Shown one piece after another: positions 1-7,920 of a DNA stretch of 64,000 bases. The stretch's first letter is position 1; every line of letters begins with the position of its first letter. The stretch covers positions 1 to 64,000 of the forward strand of contig CACYVC010000015.1 in assembly GCA_902777835.1 (NCBI GenBank), in the 5' to 3' direction. The notes below the pieces were generated by a model that worked only from the letters and a program-made list of their open reading frames with translations, did not search any database and was not told the DNA's origin. Source of the stretch: an uncultured Bacteroidales bacterium (GTDB taxonomy: Bacteria; Bacteroidota; Bacteroidia; Bacteroidales; Muribaculaceae). The translations under genes were made by a program, and so were the position numbers.

Positions 1-2
1 AG

Positions 3-80
3 AAGAAACTCAATAGAAGGCCAAGGGAAAAACTAAATTTCTCAACACCAAAGATAGAGTTCTTTAAACATTTTGCCTAA
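3..80 (+). pseudogene. 3' end of an IS30-family transposase (cut by the window edge)
   Basis: The third forward frame is open from the window edge to a TAA at 78-80. It reads as the C-terminus of an IS30-type transposase: LNRRPREKLNF followed by STPKIEFF, which matches the family's usual 'LNxRPRKxLxxxTPxEVFF' ending. Only 25 codons are in the window, so I cannot tell whether the element is complete upstream. The following bases, about 81-106 (starting ttttgcacttgccag), are likely the right inverted-repeat end of the element. Assignment rests on recognition of the C-terminal motif. Confidence 0.72.
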
Positions 81-106
81 TTTTGCACTTGCCAGTTGAT
101 TCTACA

Positions 107-141
107 ACTCAAAACTCAAAACCGATAACTCTAAACTATTA
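107..141. repeat. Heptad array (ACTNNNN x5)
   Basis: Five consecutive 7-bp units begin with AC: ACTCAAA twice, ACCGATA, ACTCTAA, ACTATTA. The array directly follows the probable end of the IS30 element. It is one of at least twelve arrays of the same period in the window. Confidence 0.7.
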
Positions 142-174
142 TTAAAATAATGTGTGTATTTAAAAATAAATTAC

Positions 175-182
175 TATTTTTG
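175..182 (+). promoter_or_regulatory. -7 promoter box for the penicillin-binding protein gene
   Basis: TATTTTTG matches the Bacteroidetes -7 consensus TAnnTTTG and lies 79 bases before the ATG at 261. A second match (TAATTTTG, 78-85) overlaps the transposase stop codon. No convincing -33 TTTG is seen for either, so the choice is tentative. Confidence 0.45.
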
Positions 183-260
183 CAGTTTGTAAGGAAGCCA
201 TTAGTGCAAAATTCCTTATCACAAAACAAAAACAACAAAGCAAACATAAACAACAGAAAT

Positions 261-2690
261 ATGAAAACTGCTGACCGAGCATCACGCAATCATACTATTA
301 TCAAGTGGATGTGGAGAGGTCTAGCCCTCTTCTTCGCTGGTTTACTAGTGATGTTTTTCCTTATCTACAACGGTATCGTAGGCTACATGCCACCAATCGA
401 CGAACTACGCAACCCTGCCGACAACTTCGCCTCGACGATGTACACCGCCGATGGCGTAGAGATGGGAAAGATATTCCAGAGTAACGGAAACAGATTCTAT
501 GTGGAGTTTGACCAAATCTCGCCATTCCTGAAAGATGCTCTCATCGCCATAGAGGACGAGCGCTACTATGAGCACTCGGGCATCGACGCGACAGCGATAG
601 GCCGCTCGGTCATCAAGCGCATCATCATGGGCCAGAAGGAGGCAGGTGGTGGCAGTACTATCACCCAGCAGCTCGCCAAGCAGCTCTACACTCCTTCGTC
701 GAAGAACATCCTAGAGCGCGCGATGCAGAAACCCATCGAGTGGGTAATCGCCATGAAGCTCGAGAGGTATTACACCAAAGACGAGATCATGCAGATGTAC
801 TTCAACCAGTTTGACTTCCTCAACAATGCCGTGGGTATCAAGAGCGCCTGCTACGTATATTTCGGCAAGAACTCACCCAGCGAGCTCAACGTGCAGGAGG
901 CAGCGATGCTCGTGGGAATGTGCAAGAACCCAGCTTTCTACAACCCTCTGAGATACCCCGAGCGCGCTAAGGAGCGCCGCAACTTGGTGCTGCAAAAGAT
1001 GTATGAAGCAGGCTATCTCACACAGGCCGACTGCCAGCGTGCACAGAACACCGAAATCATGCTTGCCTACCACAAAGTATCTCACAACGAGGGTTTTGCA
1101 CCCTACGCCCGTGAAGAAATTGTGCGCATGATGATGGCGACAAAACCCGTATATAAGAACTATCCCGCCTGGAACAAGCAGGCTTTCTATGCCGACTCTG
1201 CACAATGGGTTGACAACCCCCTATATGGTTGGTGTAACAAGAACTACAAGTCCGACGGCAAACCCTACAACATCTATACCGATGGCCTGAAAATCTACAC
1301 CACCATCGACAGCAAGATGCAGCAGTATGCCGAGGAAGCCGTCAAGGAGCACATGACATATCTGCAAGGCGTCTTCTGGTCGGAGCACGGCATCAGCTCA
1401 GGAGAGACAGGAAACAAAGACCCCTATACCAGCAGCCGCAGCGAGTTGCCTCAGTCGGTTAAAGACCGCCTTATCCGCAATGCCATTGTCAACTCCACTC
1501 GCTACAAGACCTTGAAAGCTCAAGGGAAGAGCGAGAACGAGATAATGGAGAACTTCAACACCAAGCAGCACATCTCAGTCTTTGACCTCAAGAACGGTGA
1601 GAGAAACATGTTCATCACTCCTCTAGACTCACTGCTGTTCACCAAGAGCATATTGCGATGCGGCATGATGTCGATGGACGCCACCACTGGCGAGGTGAAA
1701 GCCTACGTTGGTGGCCCCGACTTCAACCATTTCTCCTACGACATGGTGTCGGTGGGTAGGCGACAAATCGGTTCGACAATGAAACCATATCTCTACTCAT
1801 TGGCAATGGAGTGTGGTTATAATCCCTGCGACCTTATCTCCAACCAAAGAATCACCATTGGAGGATGGAGCCCTCGCGGCGGTGGCGGCGGTGGAATGCT
1901 CACACTGAAGCAGGCACTCACCACTTCTAACAACACCTGCTCGGCACGACTTATCGACCTGCTCAAGCCCACCAACCTAGTGACTATGCTTCACAACTAT
2001 GGCTTGACAAACGATTTCGACACCGTGATGCCTTTATGTCTGGGACCTTGCGAAATATCGGTACGTCAGCAGGTCAGCGCCTACTCGGTATTTGCCAACC
2101 ACGGCATGCGCAGTGACCCAATCTTCGTGTCACGCATCTGCGACAGTCACGGCAACGTGCTAGCCGAGTTCACACCACGACAGAAGGAGGTTATAAATGA
2201 AGACTCATATCTGAGAATGCTCACCATGCTCGAGAGCGTTATCGACCACGGTACCGGCCGGCGAGTACGTAGCTATGTAGGCAACATCGAAATGGGAGGT
2301 AAAACAGGAACGTCGAACAACAACTCCGACGGATGGTTCATGGCATTCACGCCACAACTTGTGACCGGCGTGTGGGTTGGTGGCGAAGAGCGTTACATAC
2401 GCTTCTACAACGGTGGCATTGGCCAAGGTGCCGGCCAAGCGCTCCCTATCTGGGGTCTATATATGAAAAAAGTGCTTGCCGACAGCTCTAACCCCTACTC
2501 CAGCGACGCATCGTTCAACGTGCCTAGCGGTTACGACTTCTGCTACCGCGAGAAAGGTATTGGACCACGCATCGAAGGTGGAGGCAACGGAAACGGATAC
2601 CGCTCATCTTCGGGCGGCGGTGGCGGCGGCGAGCAACAATCGCGCGACGAAACCCACCAAGCCGAAGCCATGCAAGGCGTGTTTGACTAG
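261..2690 (+). CDS. mrcA: Class A penicillin-binding protein (PBP1A type)
   Basis: Bifunctional peptidoglycan glycosyltransferase/transpeptidase of the inner membrane that polymerises and cross-links murein. Seen: short cytoplasmic tail, one membrane segment (about residues 18-40), a GT51 domain with EDERYYEH (catalytic Glu near 98) and GGSTITQQLAKQLY (about 130), then a transpeptidase domain with SxxK (STMK, Ser about 505), SxN (SNN, about 556) and KTGT (about 681). The frame is open back to 150, but ATG 261 is preferred because a -7 box lies at 175-182 and the protein then starts just before the membrane segment. Oddities: a run of six glycines (about 540-545) before the SxN motif where relatives usually have a longer polar loop, and a glycine-rich C-terminal tail. 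809 residues is usual for the family. Monocistronic, followed by a tRNA gene. Confidence 0.95.
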   Translation: MKTADRASRNHTIIKWMWRGLALFFAGLLVMFFLIYNGIVGYMPPIDELRNPADNFASTMYTADGVEMGKIFQSNGNRFYVEFDQISPFLKDALIAIEDERYYEHSGIDATAIGRSVIKRIIMGQKEAGGGSTITQQLAKQLYTPSSKNILERAMQKPIEWVIAMKLERYYTKDEIMQMYFNQFDFLNNAVGIKSACYVYFGKNSPSELNVQEAAMLVGMCKNPAFYNPLRYPERAKERRNLVLQKMYEAGYLTQADCQRAQNTEIMLAYHKVSHNEGFAPYAREEIVRMMMATKPVYKNYPAWNKQAFYADSAQWVDNPLYGWCNKNYKSDGKPYNIYTDGLKIYTTIDSKMQQYAEEAVKEHMTYLQGVFWSEHGISSGETGNKDPYTSSRSELPQSVKDRLIRNAIVNSTRYKTLKAQGKSENEIMENFNTKQHISVFDLKNGERNMFITPLDSLLFTKSILRCGMMSMDATTGEVKAYVGGPDFNHFSYDMVSVGRRQIGSTMKPYLYSLAMECGYNPCDLISNQRITIGGWSPRGGGGGGMLTLKQALTTSNNTCSARLIDLLKPTNLVTMLHNYGLTNDFDTVMPLCLGPCEISVRQQVSAYSVFANHGMRSDPIFVSRICDSHGNVLAEFTPRQKEVINEDSYLRMLTMLESVIDHGTGRRVRSYVGNIEMGGKTGTSNNNSDGWFMAFTPQLVTGVWVGGEERYIRFYNGGIGQGAGQALPIWGLYMKKVLADSSNPYSSDASFNVPSGYDFCYREKGIGPRIEGGGNGNGYRSSSGGGGGGEQQSRDETHQAEAMQGVFD

Positions 2691-2714
2691 TATCACGACC
2701 TAATTGAAGGTACA

Positions 2715-2768
2715 TTTAGTGGCATTTTTGTTAAAGTTTGTTTAAATTTTGGCCGAAATGCCACTAAA
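2715..2768. repeat. 13-bp perfect inverted repeat between the PBP gene and the tRNA
   Basis: TTTAGTGGCATTT (2715-2727) is mirrored by AAATGCCACTAAA (2756-2768) with a 28-base spacer. It may be a weak terminator for the PBP gene or a protein-binding site. No U-tract follows the right arm, so terminator function is uncertain. Confidence 0.6.
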
Positions 2769-2770
2769 AT

Positions 2771-2801
2771 TTTGCCAGTTTTGGAGAAAGTAGTACCTTT
2801 G
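2771..2801 (+). promoter_or_regulatory. Promoter of the initiator tRNA
   Basis: TTTG at 2771-2774 and TACCTTTG at 2794-2801 are separated by 19 bases, a textbook Bacteroidetes -33/-7 arrangement. The tRNA begins 12 bases after the -7 box. Confidence 0.8.
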
Positions 2802-2812
2802 CATTCGCAAAT

Positions 2813-2884
2813 CGCGGGGTGGAGCAGTGGTAGCTCGTTGGGCTCATAACCCAGAGGTCGTTGGTTCGAATCCGGCCCCCGCCA
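2813..2884 (+). tRNA. tRNA-fMet (CAT), initiator
   Basis: Cloverleaf with a 7-base acceptor arm, a D arm, an anticodon loop CTCATAA and a T arm GTTGG-TTCGAAT-CCGGC. Two initiator hallmarks are visible: position 1 (C) faces C at position 72, leaving the first acceptor pair unpaired, and the anticodon stem ends in three G:C pairs (GGG/CCC). The 3' CCA is not encoded (ACTA instead), so it must be added by nucleotidyltransferase. It has its own promoter and terminator, i.e. a single-tRNA transcription unit. Confidence 0.95.
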
Positions 2885-2892
2885 CTAACACA

Positions 2893-2932
2893 AAGAGTTT
2901 CAACCGATTATGGTTGAAACTCTTGTTTTTTA
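2893..2932 (+). terminator. Rho-independent terminator of the tRNA gene
   Basis: AAGAGTTTCAACC pairs with GGTTGAAACTCTT around a 6-base loop and is followed by a T-rich run. Confidence 0.85.
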
Positions 2933-2994
2933 TTATCTTAAATAAAAGGAATCTAAAATTCAGTGAGCACATTAGGAATTATAAATAGCGTATA

Positions 2995-3063
2995 GTGAAT
3001 TGCGCATTGTGAATTAGAGTAGGCGCAGCCCAATTGTGCATTGTGCATTATGAATTATGCATT
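2995..3063. repeat. Heptad array around a GGCGCAGCCCAA core
   Basis: Two blocks of 7-bp units: GTGAATT, GCGCATT, GTGAATT (2995-3015) and ATTGTGC twice, ATTATGA, ATTATGC (3033-3060). Between them lies GGCGCAGCCCAA (3022-3033), which recurs as its reverse complement at 33380-33391, again beside a heptad array. The right block supplies the stop codon and last residues of miaB. Confidence 0.7.
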
Positions 3064-4422
3064 ACATATAACTCCTATCAGCGTCGCACTCGTGGCTTTC
3101 TCCACTTTGCACATCACCTTGTCGCCCACTTTTGTGTCGCCAGCAGGGAAGACGATGACCTTGTTTTGCTGGGTGCGGCCAAACATATCATCCTTCGAAC
3201 GCTTGCTGTAACCTTCTACTAGCACCTCAAAGGTCTTACCCACATCGGCGCGGTTGCTGCACAACGAGAGTTCGTTCTGCAGGGCAATCATGCGATTCAG
3301 ACGGTCGATTTTCACATCTTCGGGCACGTTGTCGGGGAGACGCTTAGCGGCGAAGGTGCCTGGACGCTCGCTGTACTTGAACATGAAAGATGAGTCAAAA
3401 CCAACCTCGCGCATCAAGCTGAGAGTCTCCTGAAAATCCTCCTCGGTCTCGTCGTGGAAGCCAGTGAACATATCGGTAGAGATGCCACAGTCAGGGATTG
3501 CTTGGCGAATGCGCGTTATTCGGTCAAGATACCACTCACGGGTGTATTTGCGGTTCATGAGTTTTAGCACCTTGTTGCTGCCGCTCTGTACCGGCAAGTG
3601 GATGTGGTTACAGATATTGGCGTGGCTCGCCATCGTATCGATGATAGCATCGCTTAGGTCCTCAGGATTGCTCGTGGTAAAGCGCACTCGCATCTCAGGA
3701 GCTGCCTCGGCCACCATTGCCAGCAGCGCTGCAAAATCGACGCTTCCATCATTATCTTTGTAGAGATAAGAATTAACATTCTGTCCGAGCAATGTCACCT
3801 CCTTGAAGCCTTTTGCTTGCAGGTCGTTAAGCTCGTTGAGAATGCTCTGAGGCTCACGGCTACGCTCGCGGCCACGAGTGTAAGGAACGATGCAGTAGGT
3901 GCAGAAATTGTTGCAGCCACGCATGATGGAAATGAAGCCGCTGATGCGGTTTGCACTGATGCGAGTGGGGATGATATCGCGGTAGGTCTCAGTAGTAGAG
4001 AGCTCCACGTTGATCGCCTTCTCGCCATTCTCAGCGGCAGTGATGAGAGTTGGCAAGTCGAGATAGCTGTCGGGGCCAGCCACCAAATCTACACCGTGGT
4101 TGTTGATAAGCTCGTCCTTCATGCGCTCGGCCATACAGCCAATAATGCCGATAATGAGACGGCGCTGACGCATGCGACGAAGGGCGTTGAGGGTGTTCAG
4201 GCGCGCGAAAATGCGTTGCTCGGCATTATCACGCACGCTGCACGTGTTGATAAAGATGGCATCGGCTAGGTCTAGATCATCGGTAGTGCCATAGCCCGCC
4301 ATCTGCATCACGCTTGCCACAACTTCGCTGTCGGCAACATTCATTTGGCAGCCATAAGTCTCAAGAAAAAGCTTCTTCGAGAACTCTCCACCACCCTCAT
4401 ATTTCAAATTCAGTGTGTTCAT
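3055..4422 (-). CDS. miaB: tRNA-2-methylthio-N6-dimethylallyladenosine synthase MiaB
   Basis: Radical-SAM methylthiotransferase that adds the 2-methylthio group to i6A37 of tRNAs reading UNN codons. Seen: N-terminal UPF0004 domain with the three auxiliary-cluster cysteines (YGCQMN, CSVRD, GCMAE), then the radical-SAM motif GCNNFCTYCIVPY (CxxxCxxC) and a C-terminal TRAM domain. 455 residues is normal for MiaB and the GxNVNSY-type motif is present (GQNVNSY). The start at 4422 places the UPF0004 cysteine at the usual distance. The last codons (ICNA, stop) lie inside a heptad array, so the array has probably replaced the original 3' end. A divergent promoter is shared with the rpsA region. Confidence 0.96.
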   Translation of the reverse strand: MNTLNLKYEGGGEFSKKLFLETYGCQMNVADSEVVASVMQMAGYGTTDDLDLADAIFINTCSVRDNAEQRIFARLNTLNALRRMRQRRLIIGIIGCMAERMKDELINNHGVDLVAGPDSYLDLPTLITAAENGEKAINVELSTTETYRDIIPTRISANRISGFISIMRGCNNFCTYCIVPYTRGRERSREPQSILNELNDLQAKGFKEVTLLGQNVNSYLYKDNDGSVDFAALLAMVAEAAPEMRVRFTTSNPEDLSDAIIDTMASHANICNHIHLPVQSGSNKVLKLMNRKYTREWYLDRITRIRQAIPDCGISTDMFTGFHDETEEDFQETLSLMREVGFDSSFMFKYSERPGTFAAKRLPDNVPEDVKIDRLNRMIALQNELSLCSNRADVGKTFEVLVEGYSKRSKDDMFGRTQQNKVIVFPAGDTKVGDKVMCKVEKATSATLIGVICNA

Positions 4423-4460
4423 TTATTATATTATAATGTATAACCTTATAAAAACAACTG

Positions 4461-4492
4461 CAAAGTTACGACATTTTGCGATAAGTAGCAAA
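4461..4492 (-). promoter_or_regulatory. Promoter of miaB
   Basis: On the minus strand TAACTTTG (complement of 4461-4468) is the -7 box and TTTG (4489-4492) the -33 box, 20 bases apart. Confidence 0.7.
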
Positions 4493-4561
4493 AATGCTCT
4501 GTATTGGCTATACAAAACAACCCTTTTTTCGCACTTTTAAAAAAATGTGTGGGTAAAATGG

Positions 4562-4591
4562 TTGTGGGTAAGAAAATTATGCTTACCTTTG
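4562..4591 (+). promoter_or_regulatory. Promoter of rpsA
   Basis: TTG at 4562-4564 and TACCTTTG at 4584-4591, spacing 19. The transcript would have a leader of about 55-60 nt before the rpsA ATG at 4657. Confidence 0.75.
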
Positions 4592-4656
4592 CAGTCGCGT
4601 TTTCCGGGAACGAATCTGGAAGACCTGTGATTATTAACTTTTTTACTAACATTTAA

Positions 4657-6453
4657 ATGAGCGAAGAATTAAAAAATTCTCCAATTTCACCCATTGAGGA
4701 CTTCGATTGGGAAGCCTTTGAGCGTGGTGATAGCAAAAAAAATGAGTCTTATGAGACTCTGGAAGCCGCCTACGACAAGTCGCTTGGCGCTATCAAGGAC
4801 AAAGAAGTAACCGAAGGTACTGTTATCTCAATCAACAAGCGCGAGGTAGTAGTTAACATTGGCTACAAGTCGGACGGTATTATTCCTTACAACGAGTTCC
4901 GTTACAACCCCGACCTGAAGGTAGGCGACACCGTTGAGGTGTTTGTTGAGAATCAGGAGGACCGCAAAGGCCAGCTGGTGCTCTCGCACAAGAAAGCTCG
5001 CACTGCTAAGAGTTGGGATCGCGTTAACCAAGCGCTTGAGAATGATGAGATCATCAAGGGTTACATCAAGTGTCGCACTAAGGGCGGTATGATCGTTGAC
5101 GTATTTGGCATCGAGGCCTTCTTGCCTGGCAGCCAAATCGACGTTAAGCCCATCCGTGACTATGATGTATTTGTTGACAAGACCATGGAGTTCAAGGTTG
5201 TAAAGATCAACCAAGAGTACAAGAACGTAGTGGTTTCTCACAAAGCACTTATTGAGGCCGAGCTTGAGCAGCAGCGCAAAGACATCATCGCTAAGCTCGA
5301 GAAGGGTCAAGTGCTCGAAGGTACCGTTAAGAACATCACCAGCTATGGCGTATTTATCGACCTCGGTGGCGTTGACGGTCTTATCCACATCACCGACCTC
5401 TCTTGGGGCCGCGTGAACAATCCAGCCGACATCGTTGAGCCTAACCAGACCCTCAACGTTGTTATCCTCGACTTTGACGAGGAGAAGAAGCGTATCGCTC
5501 TCGGCTTGAAGCAGTTGCAGCCACATCCATGGGATAAGCTCGATGAGAACCTCAAGGTTGGCGACAAGGTAACCGGTAAGGTTGTTGTCATGACCGACTA
5601 TGGCGCATTCGTAGAGATTGCTCCTGGCGTAGAGGGTCTTATCCACGTGAGCGAAATGAGCTGGTCGCAGCACTTGCGCAGCGCTCAGGACTTCCTCAAG
5701 GTGGGCGACGAGGTAGAGGCAGTTATCCTCACTCTCGACCGCGACGAGCGCAAGATGTCTCTTGGCATCAAGCAGCTCAAAGAGAATCCTTGGGACAAGA
5801 TCGAGGAGCGTTACCCAGTTGGATCAAAGCACACTGCAAAAGTTCGCAACTTCACCAACTTTGGTGTATTTGTAGAGCTTGAGGAAGGCGTTGACGGACT
5901 TATCCACATCAGCGACCTCTCTTGGACCAAGAAGATCAAGCACCCAAGCGAGTTTACTCAGATTGGTGCCGACATCGACGTTGTAGTTCTTGAGATTGAC
6001 AAGGACAACCGTCGCCTCAGCCTTGGTCACAAGCAGCTCGAGGACAATCCTTGGGATAACTTCGAGACTATCTACACCGTGGGCAGCATCCACGAGGGTA
6101 CCATCACCGAGCTCCTCGACAAGGGCGCAGTGATCAGCCTGCCTTACGGCGTTGAGGGATTTGCCACTCCTAAGCACCTTGTTAAGGAAGACGGCACTCC
6201 AGCAAAGCAAGACGAGAAATTGCAATTCAAGGTTATCGAGTTCAACAAGGATGCTAAGCGCATCATCTTGAGCCACAGCCGCATCTTCGAGGATGAGCAG
6301 AAGGCCGAAGCCCGCAAGGCAAAGAAAGCTACCGCTAAGGCAGCTGCAGCCGAGGAGCAGCCAGTAGCTCAGTCGAGCAACGTTGAGAAGACCACTCTTG
6401 GTGACATCGACGCACTTGCCGAACTGAAGCAGAAACTCGAGAAGGGCGAGTAA
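4657..6453 (+). CDS. rpsA: 30S ribosomal protein S1
   Basis: Ribosome-associated RNA-binding protein that helps recruit mRNA to the 30S subunit, important in Bacteroidetes where Shine-Dalgarno sites are rare. Seen: six S1 (OB-fold) repeats, the central ones closely alike, with recurring GVFVEL/GLIHISDLSW and RRLSLGxKQL signatures, and a lysine/alanine-rich C-terminal tail. 598 residues fits the six-repeat form of this phylum. Start ATG 4657 follows the leader and promoter at 4562-4591. A strong hairpin terminator follows. Very strong codon bias creates long empty reading frames on the opposite strand, which are not genes. Confidence 0.97.
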   Translation: MSEELKNSPISPIEDFDWEAFERGDSKKNESYETLEAAYDKSLGAIKDKEVTEGTVISINKREVVVNIGYKSDGIIPYNEFRYNPDLKVGDTVEVFVENQEDRKGQLVLSHKKARTAKSWDRVNQALENDEIIKGYIKCRTKGGMIVDVFGIEAFLPGSQIDVKPIRDYDVFVDKTMEFKVVKINQEYKNVVVSHKALIEAELEQQRKDIIAKLEKGQVLEGTVKNITSYGVFIDLGGVDGLIHITDLSWGRVNNPADIVEPNQTLNVVILDFDEEKKRIALGLKQLQPHPWDKLDENLKVGDKVTGKVVVMTDYGAFVEIAPGVEGLIHVSEMSWSQHLRSAQDFLKVGDEVEAVILTLDRDERKMSLGIKQLKENPWDKIEERYPVGSKHTAKVRNFTNFGVFVELEEGVDGLIHISDLSWTKKIKHPSEFTQIGADIDVVVLEIDKDNRRLSLGHKQLEDNPWDNFETIYTVGSIHEGTITELLDKGAVISLPYGVEGFATPKHLVKEDGTPAKQDEKLQFKVIEFNKDAKRIILSHSRIFEDEQKAEARKAKKATAKAAAAEEQPVAQSSNVEKTTLGDIDALAELKQKLEKGE

Positions 6454-6479
6454 CCCACAATTGATTTCTTGAGAAAAAC

Positions 6480-6516
6480 AAAAACGCCAGGTCCAATGAG
6501 GACTTGGCGTTTTTCT
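6480..6516. terminator. Terminator downstream of rpsA, probably bidirectional
   Basis: AAAAACGCCAGGTCC pairs with GGACTTGGCGTTTTT (one mismatch) around a short loop. With A-run and T-run on either side it can also end the convergent operon 7229-6564. Confidence 0.9.
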
Positions 6517-6563
6517 ATGTAAAACACACGAATTAAAGCTTTATCTGAGCCTAAAGGCAATGA

Positions 6564-7229
6564 CTACCCAATCAGTCGGTCTATCTGTGCTTGGCTGGCA
6601 TTGGGCAGGATGTGGTGAAGATGCTCGGCGATGATTTGTCGTGACTGCTCAGGGCTATTGTCACACTGGCACATCTCTTTGCCTAGCAAGCGCTCGGGAG
6701 TGGTAAGCAATGACCAGCCCCAGCCGTAATCGCGGCCATGACGGTCTTTGGGATAGACAAAATCCTCGGTGATGATGAGGCACTGCATCTGAAGGCGAGT
6801 GACGTAGGAGTCGAAACGGCTGCGCATCTTTCCGCCAGTGAACCCGCACATTGCTCGCAGTTCGCGCGTAATAAGGCTGCCATGCTCTTGCAACGTAAGC
6901 AAGATGGTCTCTTCAATCGATCCCGGAGCAGGCTCTGGCTTCGTGCTACGGCGCCAGTTGCACCAATCGGGCCACCACCGCTTGCTCACAAAACCTGCCT
7001 TACCGTTGAAGAACTTGCCATAGACGCAATTGCCCTCGGTGATGATAGGACCTTTCCACTTCCACAATGGCCAATCCCAGCCCTCGTCGGTCGCCACATA
7101 GCGGCAGTCGGCATCCACCATCTCCTCGGCGCTGAAACCTACCACTCCCCCATCGAGCAACGGCAGGAAGCCCAGTTCCTCAATCGCCGCCATAAGTTCG
7201 TGGCAAGTGCTGATGTTTCTTCTCATCAT
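6564..7229 (-). CDS. AlkZ-related winged-helix protein
   Basis: A 221-residue soluble protein rich in tryptophan in its first half (WDWPLWKWKGP, KRWWPDWCNWRR) with a helix-turn-helix-like middle (LITRELRAMCGFTGGKMRSRFDSYV) and a short helical C-terminus. The order of motifs matches conserved Bacteroidales proteins that I recall being annotated as AlkZ-related, distant relatives of the YcaQ/AlkZ DNA glycosylase winged-helix family. Whether it has glycosylase activity cannot be judged. It begins 13 bases after maf and likely shares that operon. A heptad array (7230-7264) lies directly before its start codon. Confidence 0.6.
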   Translation of the reverse strand: MMRRNISTCHELMAAIEELGFLPLLDGGVVGFSAEEMVDADCRYVATDEGWDWPLWKWKGPIITEGNCVYGKFFNGKAGFVSKRWWPDWCNWRRSTKPEPAPGSIEETILLTLQEHGSLITRELRAMCGFTGGKMRSRFDSYVTRLQMQCLIITEDFVYPKDRHGRDYGWGWSLLTTPERLLGKEMCQCDNSPEQSRQIIAEHLHHILPNASQAQIDRLIG

Positions 7230-7264
7230 ATTACTTACTATTTACTCATTACAATTATGCATTA
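7230..7264. repeat. Heptad array between maf and the AlkZ-related gene
   Basis: Units in phase: ATTACTT, ACTATTT, ACTCATT, ACAATTA, TGCATTA. The array overlaps the last codons and stop of maf (residues MHNCNE) and reaches the start codon of the next gene. Confidence 0.6.
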
Positions 7265-7853
7265 ACTTTTCCAGCTCATTGTAGAGTCGGTGCAGGGGCA
7301 GACCCATCACATTGTAGAAACTGCCGTTGATGTGGCGCACGCCCATGCAACCTATCCACTCCTGGATACCGTAGGCGCCTGCCTTGTCGAGTGGACGGTA
7401 GTTATCTACGTAATAATTGATGTCATCATCGCTGAGCTCAGCGAACTCCACATCAGTCACCGCACTGAACGAGGAAATCTTGTCAATCGTCACAATGGTG
7501 ACGCCTGTCACCACTTTGTGGGTCTTTCCCGAGAGTTCGCGCAGCATGCGTCGAGCATCATCGGCATCTTTAGGCTTGCCAAGCACCTCGTTGCCGAGAA
7601 TCACCACAGTATCGGCAGTGATGATGAGTTCGCCAGCGTTCATCTCGCTCTTATAGGCATGAGCCTTCTTACGCGAGATATACTCGGCAATCTCCAACAC
7701 CGGCAACTCTTGCGGATAACTCTCGTCAATGCCCTTTAGGGTCCTTACTGTGAAGTCAATTCCCAAATCACCCAGCAACTCCCTGCGACGTGGCGAGTTG
7801 CTAGCAAGAATGACATTGTATCTAGTTAGTTTTTCTAAAAGCATAGAAACCAA
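7242..7853 (-). CDS. maf: Maf-family nucleoside triphosphate pyrophosphatase
   Basis: Hydrolyses non-canonical or unwanted NTPs (dTTP/UTP-type subfamily is typical) to the monophosphate, and is linked to cell-division control in some bacteria. Seen: N-terminal SNSPRRREL signature, the TADTVV motif with its catalytic Asp, GKPKDADDARRML, and YGIQ near the C-terminus. 203 residues is within the family range. Either ATG 7853 or ATG 7844 could be the start; the second gives the more usual N-terminus. The gene follows kdsC by 67 bases that hold a heptad array, an order often seen in Bacteroidales. The C-terminal residues come from another array. Confidence 0.93.
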   Translation of the reverse strand: MVSMLLEKLTRYNVILASNSPRRRELLGDLGIDFTVRTLKGIDESYPQELPVLEIAEYISRKKAHAYKSEMNAGELIITADTVVILGNEVLGKPKDADDARRMLRELSGKTHKVVTGVTIVTIDKISSFSAVTDVEFAELSDDDINYYVDNYRPLDKAGAYGIQEWIGCMGVRHINGSFYNVMGLPLHRLYNELEKLMHNCNE

Positions 7854-7886
7854 ATAATTTACTATATTTTCTAGAATTTATAGATT

Positions 7887-7914
7887 GTGAATTGTGCATT
7901 GTGTATTATGCATT
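7887..7914. repeat. Heptad array downstream of kdsC
   Basis: Four units in phase: GTGAATT, GTGCATT, GTGTATT, ATGCATT. The array ends seven bases before the kdsC stop codon. Confidence 0.65.
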
Positions 7915-7920
7915 GAGTAA

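Noticed and set aside
2476..2703. Overlapping forward frame at the 3' end of the PBP gene
   Set aside because: It follows the glycine-rich GC-rich tail in another frame; no start context and no protein features.
4828..6276. Minus-strand frames of 281 and 150 codons opposite rpsA
   Set aside because: Same cause: strongly biased rpsA codons. The S1 repeats are on the plus strand.
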